This document shows positions 24,826-34,757 of a DNA stretch of 51,991 nt, piece after piece. The stretch spans positions 1 through 51,991 of the forward strand of contig JAFVHU010000052.1 in the NCBI GenBank assembly GCA_017474385.1, written 5' to 3'. The notes under the pieces were generated by a model, which saw only the letters and a program-made list of their open reading frames with translations, was not told the DNA's origin and did no database searches. This DNA is from Afipia sp. (GTDB lineage: Bacteria; Pseudomonadota; Alphaproteobacteria; Rhizobiales; Xanthobacteraceae). The position numbers and the translations under genes are program-made. Numbering within the stretch: the stretch's first letter is position 1; each line of letters begins with the position of its first letter.

Positions 24826-24890
24826 AATGGCGCGCCATTCAGAACAACACCGCAAACTGATATACTATTGAAATTATTATATAATTTATC
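24826..24890 (+). repeat. Locus-specific repeat, copy 3
   Basis: A perfect palindrome AATGGCGCGCCATT, then CAGAACAACACCGCAAACT and an AT-rich tail with TTGAAATTA and ATATAATTTA. It is the same unit as 13066 and 15436 and lies 62 bases after the second kinase gene. Confidence 0.8.
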
Positions 24891-25407
24891 GTCGGCATGG
24901 CCGCTTGACGCGACCCAGCGACATCCTCGAATCCTCGGAGGATGGCTACGGCAGCCGCTTCGCCGTCGTTATCAGTCAGTTGACCGTCGGTCAGTGGTAC
25001 GCCAGTGGCGGAGGCTGCGATACCGGACCGGAGCGAGCACCATGGCCAGCCCCGCTTCGTCGAACGCTGCGGTGCTGGATTCCCTTGACGATGCTAGTCG
25101 AGAGAACATGATCCATCCGGTCCAGCGCGAAGCAAACTAGGATCTCGGCGCTCATTTGCGAGGCGTAGCCACGGGAAGCGCTGGCGGCGCTGTGAGGCTC
25201 ACCTGAGCCGCGCCCACCCCGATATCTTTGGCGGCCACCGAGGAGCCGACCAACAAAGCACGAAGAACCAGCCCAACTTGTGCGCGCCCCAATCTGGCCA
25301 GCATCAAGCTGTGAACGAGTAGCTTGCAGAACCATTGAATGTCATTTCGTACTCGGAAGCTGAAACTGTAGGACGCGAGGTGGCCGCGCAGAACCTCCTT
25401 TGTGGCG
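24891..25407. other. Gap without a recognisable gene
   Basis: About 520 bases between the third repeat copy and the ISL3-like remnant. Short frames exist but none has a ribosome site or a family resemblance. It is probably decayed mobile-element or accessory DNA, given the remnants that follow. Confidence 0.4.
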
Positions 25408-25611
25408 GGTAAGCAACTCTGGATTGACTGTGGTGGCACCGATCGCGATCCGGATTTGGCGTATGGGCTTGCGCGCTGCATTGAGGAGGGCGCGGCTGGC
25501 GTTATCCATGAGACGCCAGCGGTCGGCGACTAGGGTCGGATGCGGAAGCGCCTTGGCAGTCGCCTCGCCATATCCGCCGCCGCGATCGCGAGCGACAATC
25601 GTGGTCTCCTG
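25408..25611 (-). pseudogene. ISL3-family transposase remnant
   Basis: The minus-strand frame contains TIVARDRGGGYGEATAKALP, then VADRWRLMDNASRALLNAAR, IRQIRIAIG and TVNPELL, which is the catalytic-core region of ISL3-type transposases (RDRxGxYAEG ... VADRWHL). Both ends of the transposase are missing, leaving only about 68 matching residues. Family resemblance is from memory of the motif. Confidence 0.65.
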
Positions 25612-25844
25612 ATTCCCAGATTGCAAATCATTGGCTTGGAATTCTTCACAGAAGACTGTCGAGCATCGCCTCGATGTCGGCATAAAGATCAGTTGCTGAC
25701 AACAAATTTCCAAACTTGTGCGGATGTCGTTCTGGGCGGCGGCATCAACCGACGGCTCGGTGAAGAGAACACCGGGGCCACAATAATCATCCCCCCGGGG
25801 CCGGCACGAAACTAAATTCGGCCGGCCTCCCCTTAGGCAGACGA

Positions 25845-26282
25845 TCAGCCACACACCTGAACAGGCCGGATGCGCCAACCAACCGGAGTCAGCACGCGCT
25901 GCCGGACGATGTGGCAGCCGCCACTGCCATAGTAATAGGCGTCGTCGTAGTAGCCGGCATAGTACGGATACCCGGAGTCATAGTAGGAACGCCAAGCCCC
26001 GTAACCCAGGCCGAAGCCGACGGTGGCCGCGGCACTCGGGAATCTCTGATGGTGCTGGCGAAATCCGTCTTGGAAGCCGCCGTGGAACGGGGCGGCTGCG
26101 AAGCTGTGGCGTAAGGGGGCGCCGCCGATCGCTGCGGACCGGAAGCCGCCACCGCCGTGGAAGCCTCCCCCACCGCCATGAAAACCGCCGCCACCAATGC
26201 CGCGTTGAGCCGACGCAGCATCGATGGTCAAAATGCTGACCGAGGCTATCGCCATCAAGGCGACCATCGTCTTGCGCAACAC
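25845..26282 (-). CDS. Secreted Gly/His/Tyr-rich small protein
   Basis: A 145-residue protein. Signal peptide (KTMVALMAIASVSILTIDAASAQ), then Gly-rich repeats (GGGGFHGGGGGFHGGGGF), an aromatic stretch (YPYYAGYYDDAYYYG) and a conserved-looking end with two Cys (GGCHIVRQRVLTPVGWRIRPVQVC). Such proteins are common as unknown envelope proteins in this group; no function is assigned. GTG 26282 is chosen because GGAGGG lies 8 bases upstream; an in-frame ATG lies five codons later. It lies between two transposase remnants. Confidence 0.75.
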   Translation of the reverse strand: MLRKTMVALMAIASVSILTIDAASAQRGIGGGGFHGGGGGFHGGGGFRSAAIGGAPLRHSFAAAPFHGGFQDGFRQHHQRFPSAAATVGFGLGYGAWRSYYDSGYPYYAGYYDDAYYYGSGGCHIVRQRVLTPVGWRIRPVQVCG

Positions 26283-26399
26283 GACCAATCCCTCCTCTCG
26301 ACTATTCGCTTTGGAACCATGACGCCCACGGCGTCCGCCATTGCAGGTTCGAAAGCAAAGTCTAGGACGAGTTCTGGCCAACCGCGTGGTCTATCTTGC

Positions 26400-26668
26400 T
26401 CACTTCTTCGCGACCGGATCGCCGCGGGACGCAGCCCAGAGCGAGATTACCTTTCTATCGATCTGCTTGGCGTTGCGGTCATTGCTGGCTGACACACCGT
26501 CGACGAAGCGCCGATAGTCGGCAAGGTCGCCGAACTCGGCGGGGCCTCTGAGCAGGAGAGCGTCAGCCGGGCTGAATCCAGCCTTGGCTACGGCAACGGT
26601 CAGCGTCTCGGTCAATTGGAGCTTCGCATATAAAGCCTCAACTGGACGGTGACAGGGCGGCCCGGCAC
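26400..26668 (-). pseudogene. IS21-like transposase (IstA) remnant
   Basis: On the minus strand a GTG at 26668 opens VPGRPVTVQLRLYMRSSN, like the start of IS21-type IstA proteins. It stops, continues in another frame with LTETLTVAVAKAGFS, and then jumps to DALLLRGPAEFGDLADYRRFVDG, which resembles a late IstA region. This fits an IstA gene with a frameshift and a large internal deletion. The rest of the gap up to 26885 shows no gene. Confidence 0.5.
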
Positions 26669-26885
26669 GAATCAGTCCTCAGTCGGTTGAGGAACAAACT
26701 CGGCACCTTGCCGGCCGCGACCACCGGATCGCCCCTTTCAGAGCAACGCTCCGTCGGCCCAGCAACTCCAGTCGGGCTACGCTTGTCGCCGGACCGATGG
26801 AAATCCTTCTCATAGTGTTCTCGCGACAGCATTCGCTCGTTATCACGATCTTAGGCGCTCGCGCGCTGAATACGGTCGCCGGTGT

Positions 26886-28172
26886 TCAGCGCGGAAGGCC
26901 GTCAACGGCCGACGCCATCTGGTCGCGCGAACCCGCGGGTTGGATTGCCGCAGAACGCGTAAAGAACGCTGTGCGCAAGATAGCGATAAGCCGTCTGCCA
27001 TTGACCGCGAAAAGGATCGCCGAAAGGCCGAGATACGCCCACGCGAGCCAAGTCAGCGTGGCGATGGTCCGGGCCTCATCGGCTCTGTAGTAAAACGCGA
27101 GGAAAACCTGAACACTGAACAAGCCGACCAACGCGAGCGCCGAGGTGACGCTGAGGCGCAGGCGCAGCAATAGCGCGAGGCCGAACAGCGATTGAGCCGC
27201 CGTGAGGAAGAACTCCTCGCTTTGCCGGGCGTCAAGCGGCAGCGCCGAGACGGCGCCCGCTCCGACGGTCATCGCCAACGGCAGCATCCCGACGAGCAGG
27301 GTCCACTGGTTGATCTTGTCGCTGATCATCGCGGTAAGCCCGTTCCCGGCACGGTTAGCGAGCACAAACAGCACGGCGACCGAGACCGCGGGAGCTTCGC
27401 TGGCGAGGGGCGCCAGCCACTGGATCAGCAGGAATTCGTTGATGCCGATCACCCGTCCGGTTTCCACCATCGCCTCGGCGAAGGGCTCGGCGGCCGCGAG
27501 AATGACAACGCAGGCTACGACGACGAGGCCTCCCATTGCCGCCCACTGCCGTCCGGGGGAGAGCTTGTTCAGCGCCGCAGCCGGTCCGGGCTCCTCCTCC
27601 TCGTCCGGGTTGTCGGTCTTTGGCAAGTTCCGCACGCGCCAGACGTATGCGCCGAAGATGGCGGCCAGCACCAAAAAGTCCAGAAGCGTGATACGCCCCT
27701 TGAACAGGATGACGAACGCATAAAGACTGGCGAGCAACAGGAATCCGATCTCGGCGGCGTTGGCGGGTGCGAGCTCAATGTAGCGGTGCCGGTCCTTGAC
27801 CCAGTGCAACAGGACTATCAATGGCCAGGCGAGCCCGACGAGAAGGCGATTGGCCCCCGTCATGTTGGCGGCGGCATAGTGCACGTACTGCGACTCCGGG
27901 CCCGCGCGTCCGGCCTGGTAGGCGTAGTAGAGATCGACCGCGTATTCCGGAAGCACGGTGACGAGCGCGACGACGGCTAGGATGAGGCCCTGCGAAATGT
28001 GCTGTTCGGCAGCTTCGGCGCCCCATGATAACAAAAATCCGGCAGCCAGGATCGCAATGCCGAAAATCGCAGCGTCCAGAACCGGGCTGGGGCGCAGGCC
28101 CCAGAGACGGAAGAGAATGGCGGGCGCGGTCGCCAACAGGGCAATTGCAACCAAGATCAAAAGGCGTCTCAA
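26886..28172 (-). CDS. Sodium/calcium exchanger family membrane protein
   Basis: A 428-residue inner-membrane protein with 10-11 TM helices. The two inverted alpha-repeats of the cation/Ca exchanger superfamily are visible: TVLPEYAVDLYYAY with GANRLLVGLAWPLIVL in the first half, and WLAPLASEAPAVSVAVLFVL in the second. A charged cytoplasmic loop (TDNPDEEEEPGPAAA) separates them. It probably exchanges a cation for Na+ or H+. The start is a TTG with AAGGAG eight bases upstream. A broken DedA gene lies immediately upstream. Confidence 0.85.
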   Translation of the reverse strand: MRRLLILVAIALLATAPAILFRLWGLRPSPVLDAAIFGIAILAAGFLLSWGAEAAEQHISQGLILAVVALVTVLPEYAVDLYYAYQAGRAGPESQYVHYAAANMTGANRLLVGLAWPLIVLLHWVKDRHRYIELAPANAAEIGFLLLASLYAFVILFKGRITLLDFLVLAAIFGAYVWRVRNLPKTDNPDEEEEPGPAAALNKLSPGRQWAAMGGLVVVACVVILAAAEPFAEAMVETGRVIGINEFLLIQWLAPLASEAPAVSVAVLFVLANRAGNGLTAMISDKINQWTLLVGMLPLAMTVGAGAVSALPLDARQSEEFFLTAAQSLFGLALLLRLRLSVTSALALVGLFSVQVFLAFYYRADEARTIATLTWLAWAYLGLSAILFAVNGRRLIAILRTAFFTRSAAIQPAGSRDQMASAVDGLPR

Positions 28173-28196
28173 GCGCGAACTCCTTCATAAAAACCT

Positions 28197-28500
28197 GCTG
28201 TCCGATAGCCTTAAACTCCGAGCGTCAGGGACGGTGACCGCGTAGCCGGCCGGTTCGATCCACCCTCCTACTTCCCGATACGTTCGGCAAGGACATAGCC
28301 CGCCCGGACAGGAGCCCGGTCCAAAGCAGCGTTCCGAGGGATGTGGTGAGGAGAAAGGGGATAAGCGCCATACCGGCCACACCGACCGGCACAGAGATCA
28401 GCGTGCGCACGCCCGGCACTAGCCGTCCCACGAAGACGGCCGCCCAACCGCGGCGCGCGAACCAAGGGATGTCTCTCCAACAAGAGCGCGCTGCCATGAT
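28197..28500 (-). pseudogene. DedA family membrane protein, broken
   Basis: Pieces of one DedA (SNARE-associated/VTT) protein appear in three minus-strand frames. Frame one holds WFARRGWAAVFVGRLVPG then RTLISVPVG and LLTTSLGTLLWTGLL. Frame two holds AGYVLAERIGK. Frame three holds YREVGGWIEPAGYAVTV. Each switch needs one extra base; the first is at a GGG run (plus strand 28303-28305). The N-terminal third is missing. DedA proteins are undecaprenyl-phosphate or lipid flippases. Confidence 0.7.
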
Positions 28501-29129
28501 CTTCGAGCTCGCCGAGAAACGCTGGCGCTGTCTCGATGGTCACAACCCGTTGCCAAGGCTCATCCCCGGTGTAAAGTTCGTCGACGGAATCGGGGTCGTC
28601 AGATCGCAAGCTCAAGCCGCTGTCGCCTGATCCCTCCCGTCAGTACGATTCGGCGATAGCTCAAAATTGCCGACGAAAAGGTTGATTTCGGTAGCATGGG
28701 CCGTACGCGACGCAGCGGCCTGCTCTTTCCCTCGGGCGACCGGGCCCGGAGTGGCTGGCGATGCAACGTGGCATCGCGCGACTGATGTGCCGTGCCGCTC
28801 TCCTTGTTCGCGGCTAACGCGTTCATTGCGGCCCAGCTGAGCAATTTCCTTGGGTCCAGCGAGGGCCGCATGGCACGGGAAGATAGACGCGCCGATCGCA
28901 ACAAGAATTGCGGCGCTGAGGTGAGGCCGAATGAGGAATATTCCCCGACAATCGTCTTCCTCCGGCAGAAGAAGCCAAGGATACCATGATTACAGCTTAT
29001 GATCACCAATTTTCGAAAGCGCAATCGTCCCGCCGCAACCTTCCGGGAAATCGGGGACGCGCACCAGGAAGGCTCAGAAAAATTCGATCGCGTGTTCATA
29101 GCAATCGCGTCGGCGCGAGCGACCGGCGC
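28501..29129. other. Gap without a recognisable gene
   Basis: About 630 bases. A 166-codon minus-strand frame (28599-29099) covers most of it but its composition looks random, it has no ribosome site and it resembles nothing I know. No repeats or clear promoter were seen. Confidence 0.4.
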
Positions 29130-29570
29130 ATGATGATCGCCACGAGCGGATGGGAGATGCTATCCCATCTCATTAACCTTGGAGTCGCGTACGTACTTGC
29201 ATTCCCGATCGGCTGGAATCGAGAGCGCCAGGAGCGCAGCGCTGGCATCCGGACCTTTCCACTTGTTGCAATGGCCGCCTGCGGCTTCGTGCTGGTGGCA
29301 ATCCGCATCTTGGGGGTCGATTCAATCGGCCAGGCGCATATCCTGGAAGGATTGATCACCGGTGTTGGGTTCATCGGCGGCGGCGCGATACTAAAGCACC
29401 GGACGCAAGCCTTGGGCACAGCAACAGCGGCAAGTCTACGGGTAACGGGCGCGCTGGGGGCCGCAGTTGGCTACGGCTTGTACGACATCGCCGCTATTCT
29501 AGGCGCCGTCACGTATACGGCTCTGCGATACGCGCCATTGAAGGAGATCGCCCGGGAAAAGGAGACTTAA
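29130..29570 (+). CDS. MgtC/SapB family membrane protein
   Basis: A 146-residue inner-membrane protein of the MgtC/SapB family with four TM helices. Typical blocks are ERQERSAGIRTFPLVAMAACGF, EGLITGVGFIGGGAILK and the Thr/Ala-rich LGTATAASLRVTGALGAAVG. Members are tied to growth at low Mg and to membrane energetics; the role here is unknown. ATG 29130 (or the adjacent ATG 29133) gives the family's N-terminus; the frame upstream to 28986 is not family-like. Confidence 0.8.
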   Translation: MMIATSGWEMLSHLINLGVAYVLAFPIGWNRERQERSAGIRTFPLVAMAACGFVLVAIRILGVDSIGQAHILEGLITGVGFIGGGAILKHRTQALGTATAASLRVTGALGAAVGYGLYDIAAILGAVTYTALRYAPLKEIAREKET

Positions 29571-29718
29571 AGTCCTGGAATGTGCACACCAATATTGCCC
29601 AACATGCGCTTTAAGCCCGCGCAACCCAAGCGATCAGATATGGAACAAAGCGGGGAGTCTTACGTTGATGACTTAGCACGGACGTAAATGTAGTTTTGCT
29701 CTCTCCGAGAGGTTTATC

Positions 29719-30090
29719 ATGTCGAGCTTCGGCCTTTGGCAGCGAACGTATCGAACAATCGGATTGCTAGGTGCGGGTGGGGTTTTCGCCGTCGCGTTAG
29801 CGGGGTCGGCATCCGCCGCTCCCCTTTTTGTGACGTCACCTGCGGCTTCGCCAGATCAAAATGTCAAAGCCGTTCATCTGGTGTGCGACCGTCGTGGCCG
29901 CTGCTATCGATCTGGGCGGCACGTTCGCCGCTACTATAGCTATGGTTACAATCCCTACTACGCATACGGCTATGGTTCTGGCTACTACGGATATGGGCCC
30001 GGAATCGCGCTCGGTTTCGGCGGCGGCCATCATTTCAGCCATGGCTTTGGAGGTCACGGCTTTGGCGGTCATGGCGGCGGTCATCACTGA
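29719..30090 (+). CDS. Secreted Gly/Tyr/His-rich small protein
   Basis: A 123-residue protein. Signal peptide (LLGAGGVFAVALAGSASAAP), a central VKAVHLVCDRRGRCYRSG with two Cys, then Tyr-rich and Gly/His-rich repeats ending in HGGGHH. GAGAGG lies 8 bases before the ATG. The His-rich tail could bind metal, but this is only inference. It resembles in style the protein at 25845-26282, without clear sequence identity. Confidence 0.75.
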   Translation: MSSFGLWQRTYRTIGLLGAGGVFAVALAGSASAAPLFVTSPAASPDQNVKAVHLVCDRRGRCYRSGRHVRRYYSYGYNPYYAYGYGSGYYGYGPGIALGFGGGHHFSHGFGGHGFGGHGGGHH

Positions 30091-30428
30091 TGAGTTGGTA
30101 GTGCTCAGATCGGCCCAGACCGCAGACCTACCCCTCAGCGAAGGTTAGTCAGGCACATTGCCCAATCTGTGTCCAATCTGTTGATGTCCTCCACATCCTG
30201 TGAGTTCGATCCGGCTGGCGTGCCGCTGACGACCATCAGCCAATTGAGAGATTGGAAGCGATCCGATGTCAGGCATGACACAGCATCCTCCGCTCGCATC
30301 CAGTTCTTCCTTCATCGCGAGGCGCGCGACCCGCAGCGCCTCGACTCATCGAAACGTCGGCAACCAGTTGGGCGACTCCTACCATCGTAGCCTGATGTGA
30401 CTGATCAAAAGGTGCAGATCATGGACAG
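30091..30428. other. Gap without a recognisable gene
   Basis: About 340 bases between two genes. Only short frames with no family resemblance; no clear terminator or promoter. Confidence 0.4.
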
Positions 30429-31307
30429 CTATTGCACCGGGGATTTGCAAGAGCTTCCGCTTGAACCGCTGGAGCCTTCAGCAGGGTCCTCACCCATCGA
30501 CGTCCGCAACTTGGCCTCTAGTTCGTCCAAGAGAAAGAAACTCACGTCATCGACCGAGCCATGGCCTTTGGCGAACGGCTGCTCCAGAAGGCGAATGAGA
30601 TACAGCGCGTAGACGAACATGTAGGAGATGAAGCCGAACATAATTGCCGATGCCGGATCGCCCTCCGTTTTCAAGAATAGCACCATGAGGACGATTGCCG
30701 TGACCAGCGTCTGCACCAGCACGTGGACCGACGGCACGAATTCGATCCGCTGGATCTGATAGATGCGCAGTACTGCCCGGCGGATGACGTCCTGCAGCGT
30801 CCGCAGCCGCACCACGAAGTTCGCCGCCATTCCCATGGCTTCCAGGCGTCCGAAGATCGGCGTCAGCTTGCCGATCTCCTCTAGCACCGGCGGAATGTCC
30901 TTGTGATCGTTGGCGTGATCGAGCCCTCGTCGCAGCTTGTCGATTGTGGCGATCAGGATGCGTCGGCAGGCCAGCAGATCAAAATCCGGATTCGCGACTG
31001 CAAACGACTCGAGATCACCATCGATACCCTCGATCGATGCGCGAATGTCCGCTGGAATGCGCTCGGCTTCCTTGTAGTCGGCCAAGATGCTCGACATCAG
31101 GAAGCCAATGATGAAAATGGCGCCGCCGATGCCGCTGGTCAGAAGCGTATTGAGCTCGAGAAACTCCAACCCGAAATAGTGCACTGCGGCCTTGGCACCT
31201 CCCAGAAGCAGCACAATGACGGCGACGGTGAAGAACAGGCGGAATTTCTTGCGGAAGCTGATGTCCGCTCCGTCGAAGTGAAAATGGCTGATGATCCAAG
31301 ATGCCAT
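30429..31307 (-). CDS. Membrane protein of unknown function (bestrophin-like layout)
   Basis: A 292-residue protein with two N-terminal TM helices (VAVIVLLLGGAKAAVHYFG and GIGGAIFIIGFLMSSIL), a long helical cytoplasmic part (about 80-195) and two further TM helices (VLVQTLVTAIVLMVLFL and IMFGFISYMFVYALYLIRLL), then a tail rich in Ser/Gly. The layout and the DIPPVLEEIGKL segment recall the bestrophin-like DUF4239 group, but I am not sure. No neighbour explains its function. Confidence 0.7.
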   Translation of the reverse strand: MASWIISHFHFDGADISFRKKFRLFFTVAVIVLLLGGAKAAVHYFGLEFLELNTLLTSGIGGAIFIIGFLMSSILADYKEAERIPADIRASIEGIDGDLESFAVANPDFDLLACRRILIATIDKLRRGLDHANDHKDIPPVLEEIGKLTPIFGRLEAMGMAANFVVRLRTLQDVIRRAVLRIYQIQRIEFVPSVHVLVQTLVTAIVLMVLFLKTEGDPASAIMFGFISYMFVYALYLIRLLEQPFAKGHGSVDDVSFFLLDELEAKLRTSMGEDPAEGSSGSSGSSCKSPVQ

Positions 31308-31539
31308 TTGTTGTCCTTATTTCTTTCTGAATACGGCTGACCGGACGAACCGCCCGCCTTGCCACCGGTAGTACCCCGCGGACGGACCGCCGACCACCTC
31401 GAATCCGACGGTATTACCGTCTTTGAACATCGTGATTTCGCGCGCGCGTGCTGAAGACCAAACGCTGGCGGCCAAGGCCTTTTTAGAAACGACGTCCGCG
31501 CCAAGAACCAGGCGGGGTTCGTCAAGGGACGAGCCGTTC

Positions 31540-32115
<576 letters not shown>

Positions 32116-32128
32116 ATGCGCGCTTTAG

Positions 32129-34201
32129 CTAGAACTGCCAGCGAAGCCGCGTTCCCAATACTGACACCGGACCTCGATCGCGATTGTACGCAGGGTTCGC
32201 AATGAACTGATAATCGAACGTCAGTCGCGACCACGACGACAGAGCAATGCTGTAGTACGTTTCAAAGATCTTTTCGATACCAGGATTGGGAAGCTGGCCG
32301 TCGCCGACCAGGATGCCAAGCCCCCCCGCGTTCAGAAAACGTTGATGCGAAGTTGAAATGCCGTTCAAGACACCGGCAATGCCAATCGTGTCGCCCGCAC
32401 GTCCCCAGATAGCGCCGGATAGAGACAACCCGGCCGCAATCGTTCTGTCGATATCGGAGAACTCGTAGGGTTCGACGTTGCCGTCAGAGATGCCGGCGCG
32501 CGCAAAGAGGCCGACATTTGGCATCAACTGCTGTTCGAGGTTCATGCTTACGCCGCTTCGGCTTCTATAGCGTCGCACGGCTGCGATGTCGGCCGGCTGA
32601 CCGGTGAGCTGGGACAACCGGACGGCGTCGTCGAAATTTCCCATTCGTCCTCGGCTGAGGAAACCCGTGACCGCGATCTTGCCGGGCTGCCCCCAAAGTT
32701 CATGACGATGCTCAATTTCGGCGAGCCCCTGAAACTGCGAAAACCGCGGATCCAACATGGTACTGTTGGGAACGACTGAAAGATCGAACAAGCCCGCGCG
32801 CAGCGTCCAGGATCCGCGATACCATTCAACGGCGGCGCCGTAGGTGTAGCCCCACGCATCAGCCGCATAGTCCAGTGTTCCAGTGTCGATGATCGACCAG
32901 TTCATGAAGTCGACACGGGGATCATGGGCGTATTTGTTGGTGTCAAACACGTCGCCAACGCCGAATTTTCCGACAGTGATGACCAACCGGTCAGCCGTCT
33001 GCGAACCGGCAAATTGATTGAAGCCGGAATCGATCTTTTGCTGTTCTCCCCCGAGGTCGATCGTTTGCCGGACAAACATCCTGTGCAGACGCGTGTAGGG
33101 ATAGGCGGCTCCGACCTTGTAGGCTTCGCCACTTGGAAACCCGGCGACGCCCAGCGTTCCGCTCAAGCCAAACCCTTGATCAATTTCCGGATTGATCCAC
33201 AGCTCTGCTCCCTCCCAAAGCCGCATACCGGCGAAAAACGTAATGTCAAAGGTTTCCCGAGCTTGATTGGGAGCGAGGCTGTTCTGGCCGCGATAGGGCG
33301 CCCGGAAGGGAAGCGCATATTGTCCGAGAAAAGTGGCTTGCGCATGGAAGGCGAAGTTCTCCGTCTCGATATCAGTAAGCCCATCCTTCGAAAGAACTTC
33401 ATTTTTGCGCGCATCGCCGCCGAACCGGTAGTTCAAACCGGCGCGCACCGTGTGAGACGCGTAGTCTGCGTCGAATCTTTGGCCTCCGGCAGGAAACGTG
33501 ACGGAATGGCGGCCAAACTCGGCCAGCATATATTCGATCCTCGCCGTCCAACTGTCAGCGACGGGCATTTCGATGCCGGCCCCCGCGATCCAGCCAAGCC
33601 GCCAAAAAGAGTGCTTTTCAATAGTGCCTGGCAATACACCTATCGGGGAGCCGTCGAGTTGCGTGCGTGTTAGTTGATTGTAGCTCCAAGCAAATCCGCC
33701 CGTTCCGTAGAGCAACCAGTTGTTGATTGCGTAGCCAAGGCGACCGCGTACACTGCCTGAGTGAAGTACGGTTTCCCCGTAGCTCGCTTGGCCGACCGAC
33801 GCAGATGAAAATGTTTGGCTTGCAGAAATGGTATTCGGGAATGTTGCGTCTGCTTCAATGCCCAGCAACACACGCGGGGAAACCATGAAGCTGTAGCCAC
33901 CCTGCAGACCGCTGGAATAGCTCCCGGTGCCTTTGAAGGCATCGAAAGGATTGTAAAAATTCAGCGCGCCCATCAAGCTTGGCGTGGAAGCCCCCCCTTC
34001 CGTCGCTGCCCAATTGGACGCCCCCGCCGAATATCCGAAATGGGCACCCACATAAAACCCGGTCCAATCGTAGACATTCGCCAAGGGCGCTTCGGCAGGA
34101 AGCGATACCGGAACATTTCCGGCCATTGCCAAGGGACTGCAGATTAAAGAACCGCAGATAGCCCCTGCGAAGCTCGATATGATTTTCAAGCGGTAGTTCA
34201 T
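32129..34201 (-). CDS. Outer-membrane protein: Omp25-like barrel fused to OprB-type porin
   Basis: A 690-residue outer-membrane protein. Signal peptide (residues 1-27), then an Omp25/opacity-like eight-strand barrel (about 44-260; YDWTGFYVGAHFGYSAG, LQGGYSF, VRAGLNYRFGG). A carbohydrate-selective porin OprB domain follows (about 280-690; FAFHAQATFLGQYALPF, ARETFDITFFAGMRLWEGAE, TVGKFGVGDVFDTNKYAHD) and the protein ends in Phe as outer-membrane barrels do. Two barrel domains in one chain is unusual, though I recall similar proteins in Bradyrhizobium. The substrate is probably a sugar, unproven. Confidence 0.85.
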   Translation of the reverse strand: MNYRLKIISSFAGAICGSLICSPLAMAGNVPVSLPAEAPLANVYDWTGFYVGAHFGYSAGASNWAATEGGASTPSLMGALNFYNPFDAFKGTGSYSSGLQGGYSFMVSPRVLLGIEADATFPNTISASQTFSSASVGQASYGETVLHSGSVRGRLGYAINNWLLYGTGGFAWSYNQLTRTQLDGSPIGVLPGTIEKHSFWRLGWIAGAGIEMPVADSWTARIEYMLAEFGRHSVTFPAGGQRFDADYASHTVRAGLNYRFGGDARKNEVLSKDGLTDIETENFAFHAQATFLGQYALPFRAPYRGQNSLAPNQARETFDITFFAGMRLWEGAELWINPEIDQGFGLSGTLGVAGFPSGEAYKVGAAYPYTRLHRMFVRQTIDLGGEQQKIDSGFNQFAGSQTADRLVITVGKFGVGDVFDTNKYAHDPRVDFMNWSIIDTGTLDYAADAWGYTYGAAVEWYRGSWTLRAGLFDLSVVPNSTMLDPRFSQFQGLAEIEHRHELWGQPGKIAVTGFLSRGRMGNFDDAVRLSQLTGQPADIAAVRRYRSRSGVSMNLEQQLMPNVGLFARAGISDGNVEPYEFSDIDRTIAAGLSLSGAIWGRAGDTIGIAGVLNGISTSHQRFLNAGGLGILVGDGQLPNPGIEKIFETYYSIALSSWSRLTFDYQFIANPAYNRDRGPVSVLGTRLRWQF

Positions 34202-34580
34202 TTGCGATCAACTAATGCAAGGTTGTGACCGTTTCATAAAGCGCAGCGCAACCTCGTTCAGGCGACCGCAATTCCCAACAGAAGGATCCGTTGAAACCTC
34301 GGATTGCTTACCTGAACAGTTCCCAAAGACATAGAACGCCCTCATCATTTGCCCCATTGAACCAGCTTGCGTTGCCAGATATATAGCTGCAACTAATTCG
34401 CAATTGCAACAAGGGCGGTGAAGAATCTCGCTCCTCTGCGACGGTCGTGCCCTCACAGCAACACTCAAACGAATGTCTCAGCGACCGACGCATGGTCAGG
34501 ATGAAGGGGCACCCGGGGCGCGGCAATGATGCCGCTTACGCATTGTCGATCTCGGGATCCGTGGTTCGGTCACGAGAAGG
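34202..34580. other. Gap before the TPR gene
   Basis: About 380 bases with only short frames and no recognised signal. It should contain the promoter of the minus-strand porin gene, but I cannot place it. Confidence 0.35.
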
Positions 34581-34757
34581 ATGTTGGCGCCACAAAGCGA
34601 AGCGGCCTATCTGATGCGCGGCGATATCTGGCGCCACAATACACCCTACGGCGGGCGCTTCGCCCTCATTTTCGCAGCGTTCCATTATGGCCATCTAGCC
34701 TGGTGCGGCGCTCGATCTCCGGCAGCGGAAGAGCGGATCGATGAAGAGTTCATTTGA
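34581..34757 (+). CDS. Possible small protein overlapping the TPR gene start
   Basis: A 58-codon frame (MLAPQSEAAYLMRGDIW, RFALIFAAFHYGHLAWCG, EERIDEEFI) with non-random look and an acidic end. It overlaps the first 17 bases of the TPR gene, which suggests translational coupling. No family recognised. It may be the end of a truncated upstream gene. Confidence 0.3.
   Translation: MLAPQSEAAYLMRGDIWRHNTPYGGRFALIFAAFHYGHLAWCGARSPAAEERIDEEFI

Noticed and set aside
28599-29099. 166-codon minus-strand frame
   Set aside because: Random-looking composition, no ribosome site and no recognisable domain; treated as a gap.
29929-29954. TTCG-N16-GGTTAC, a minus-strand match to the SigF promoter pattern
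   Set aside because: It lies within the Tyr-rich coding sequence, where codons for Tyr/Gly/Asn create it, and faces no gene start nearby.
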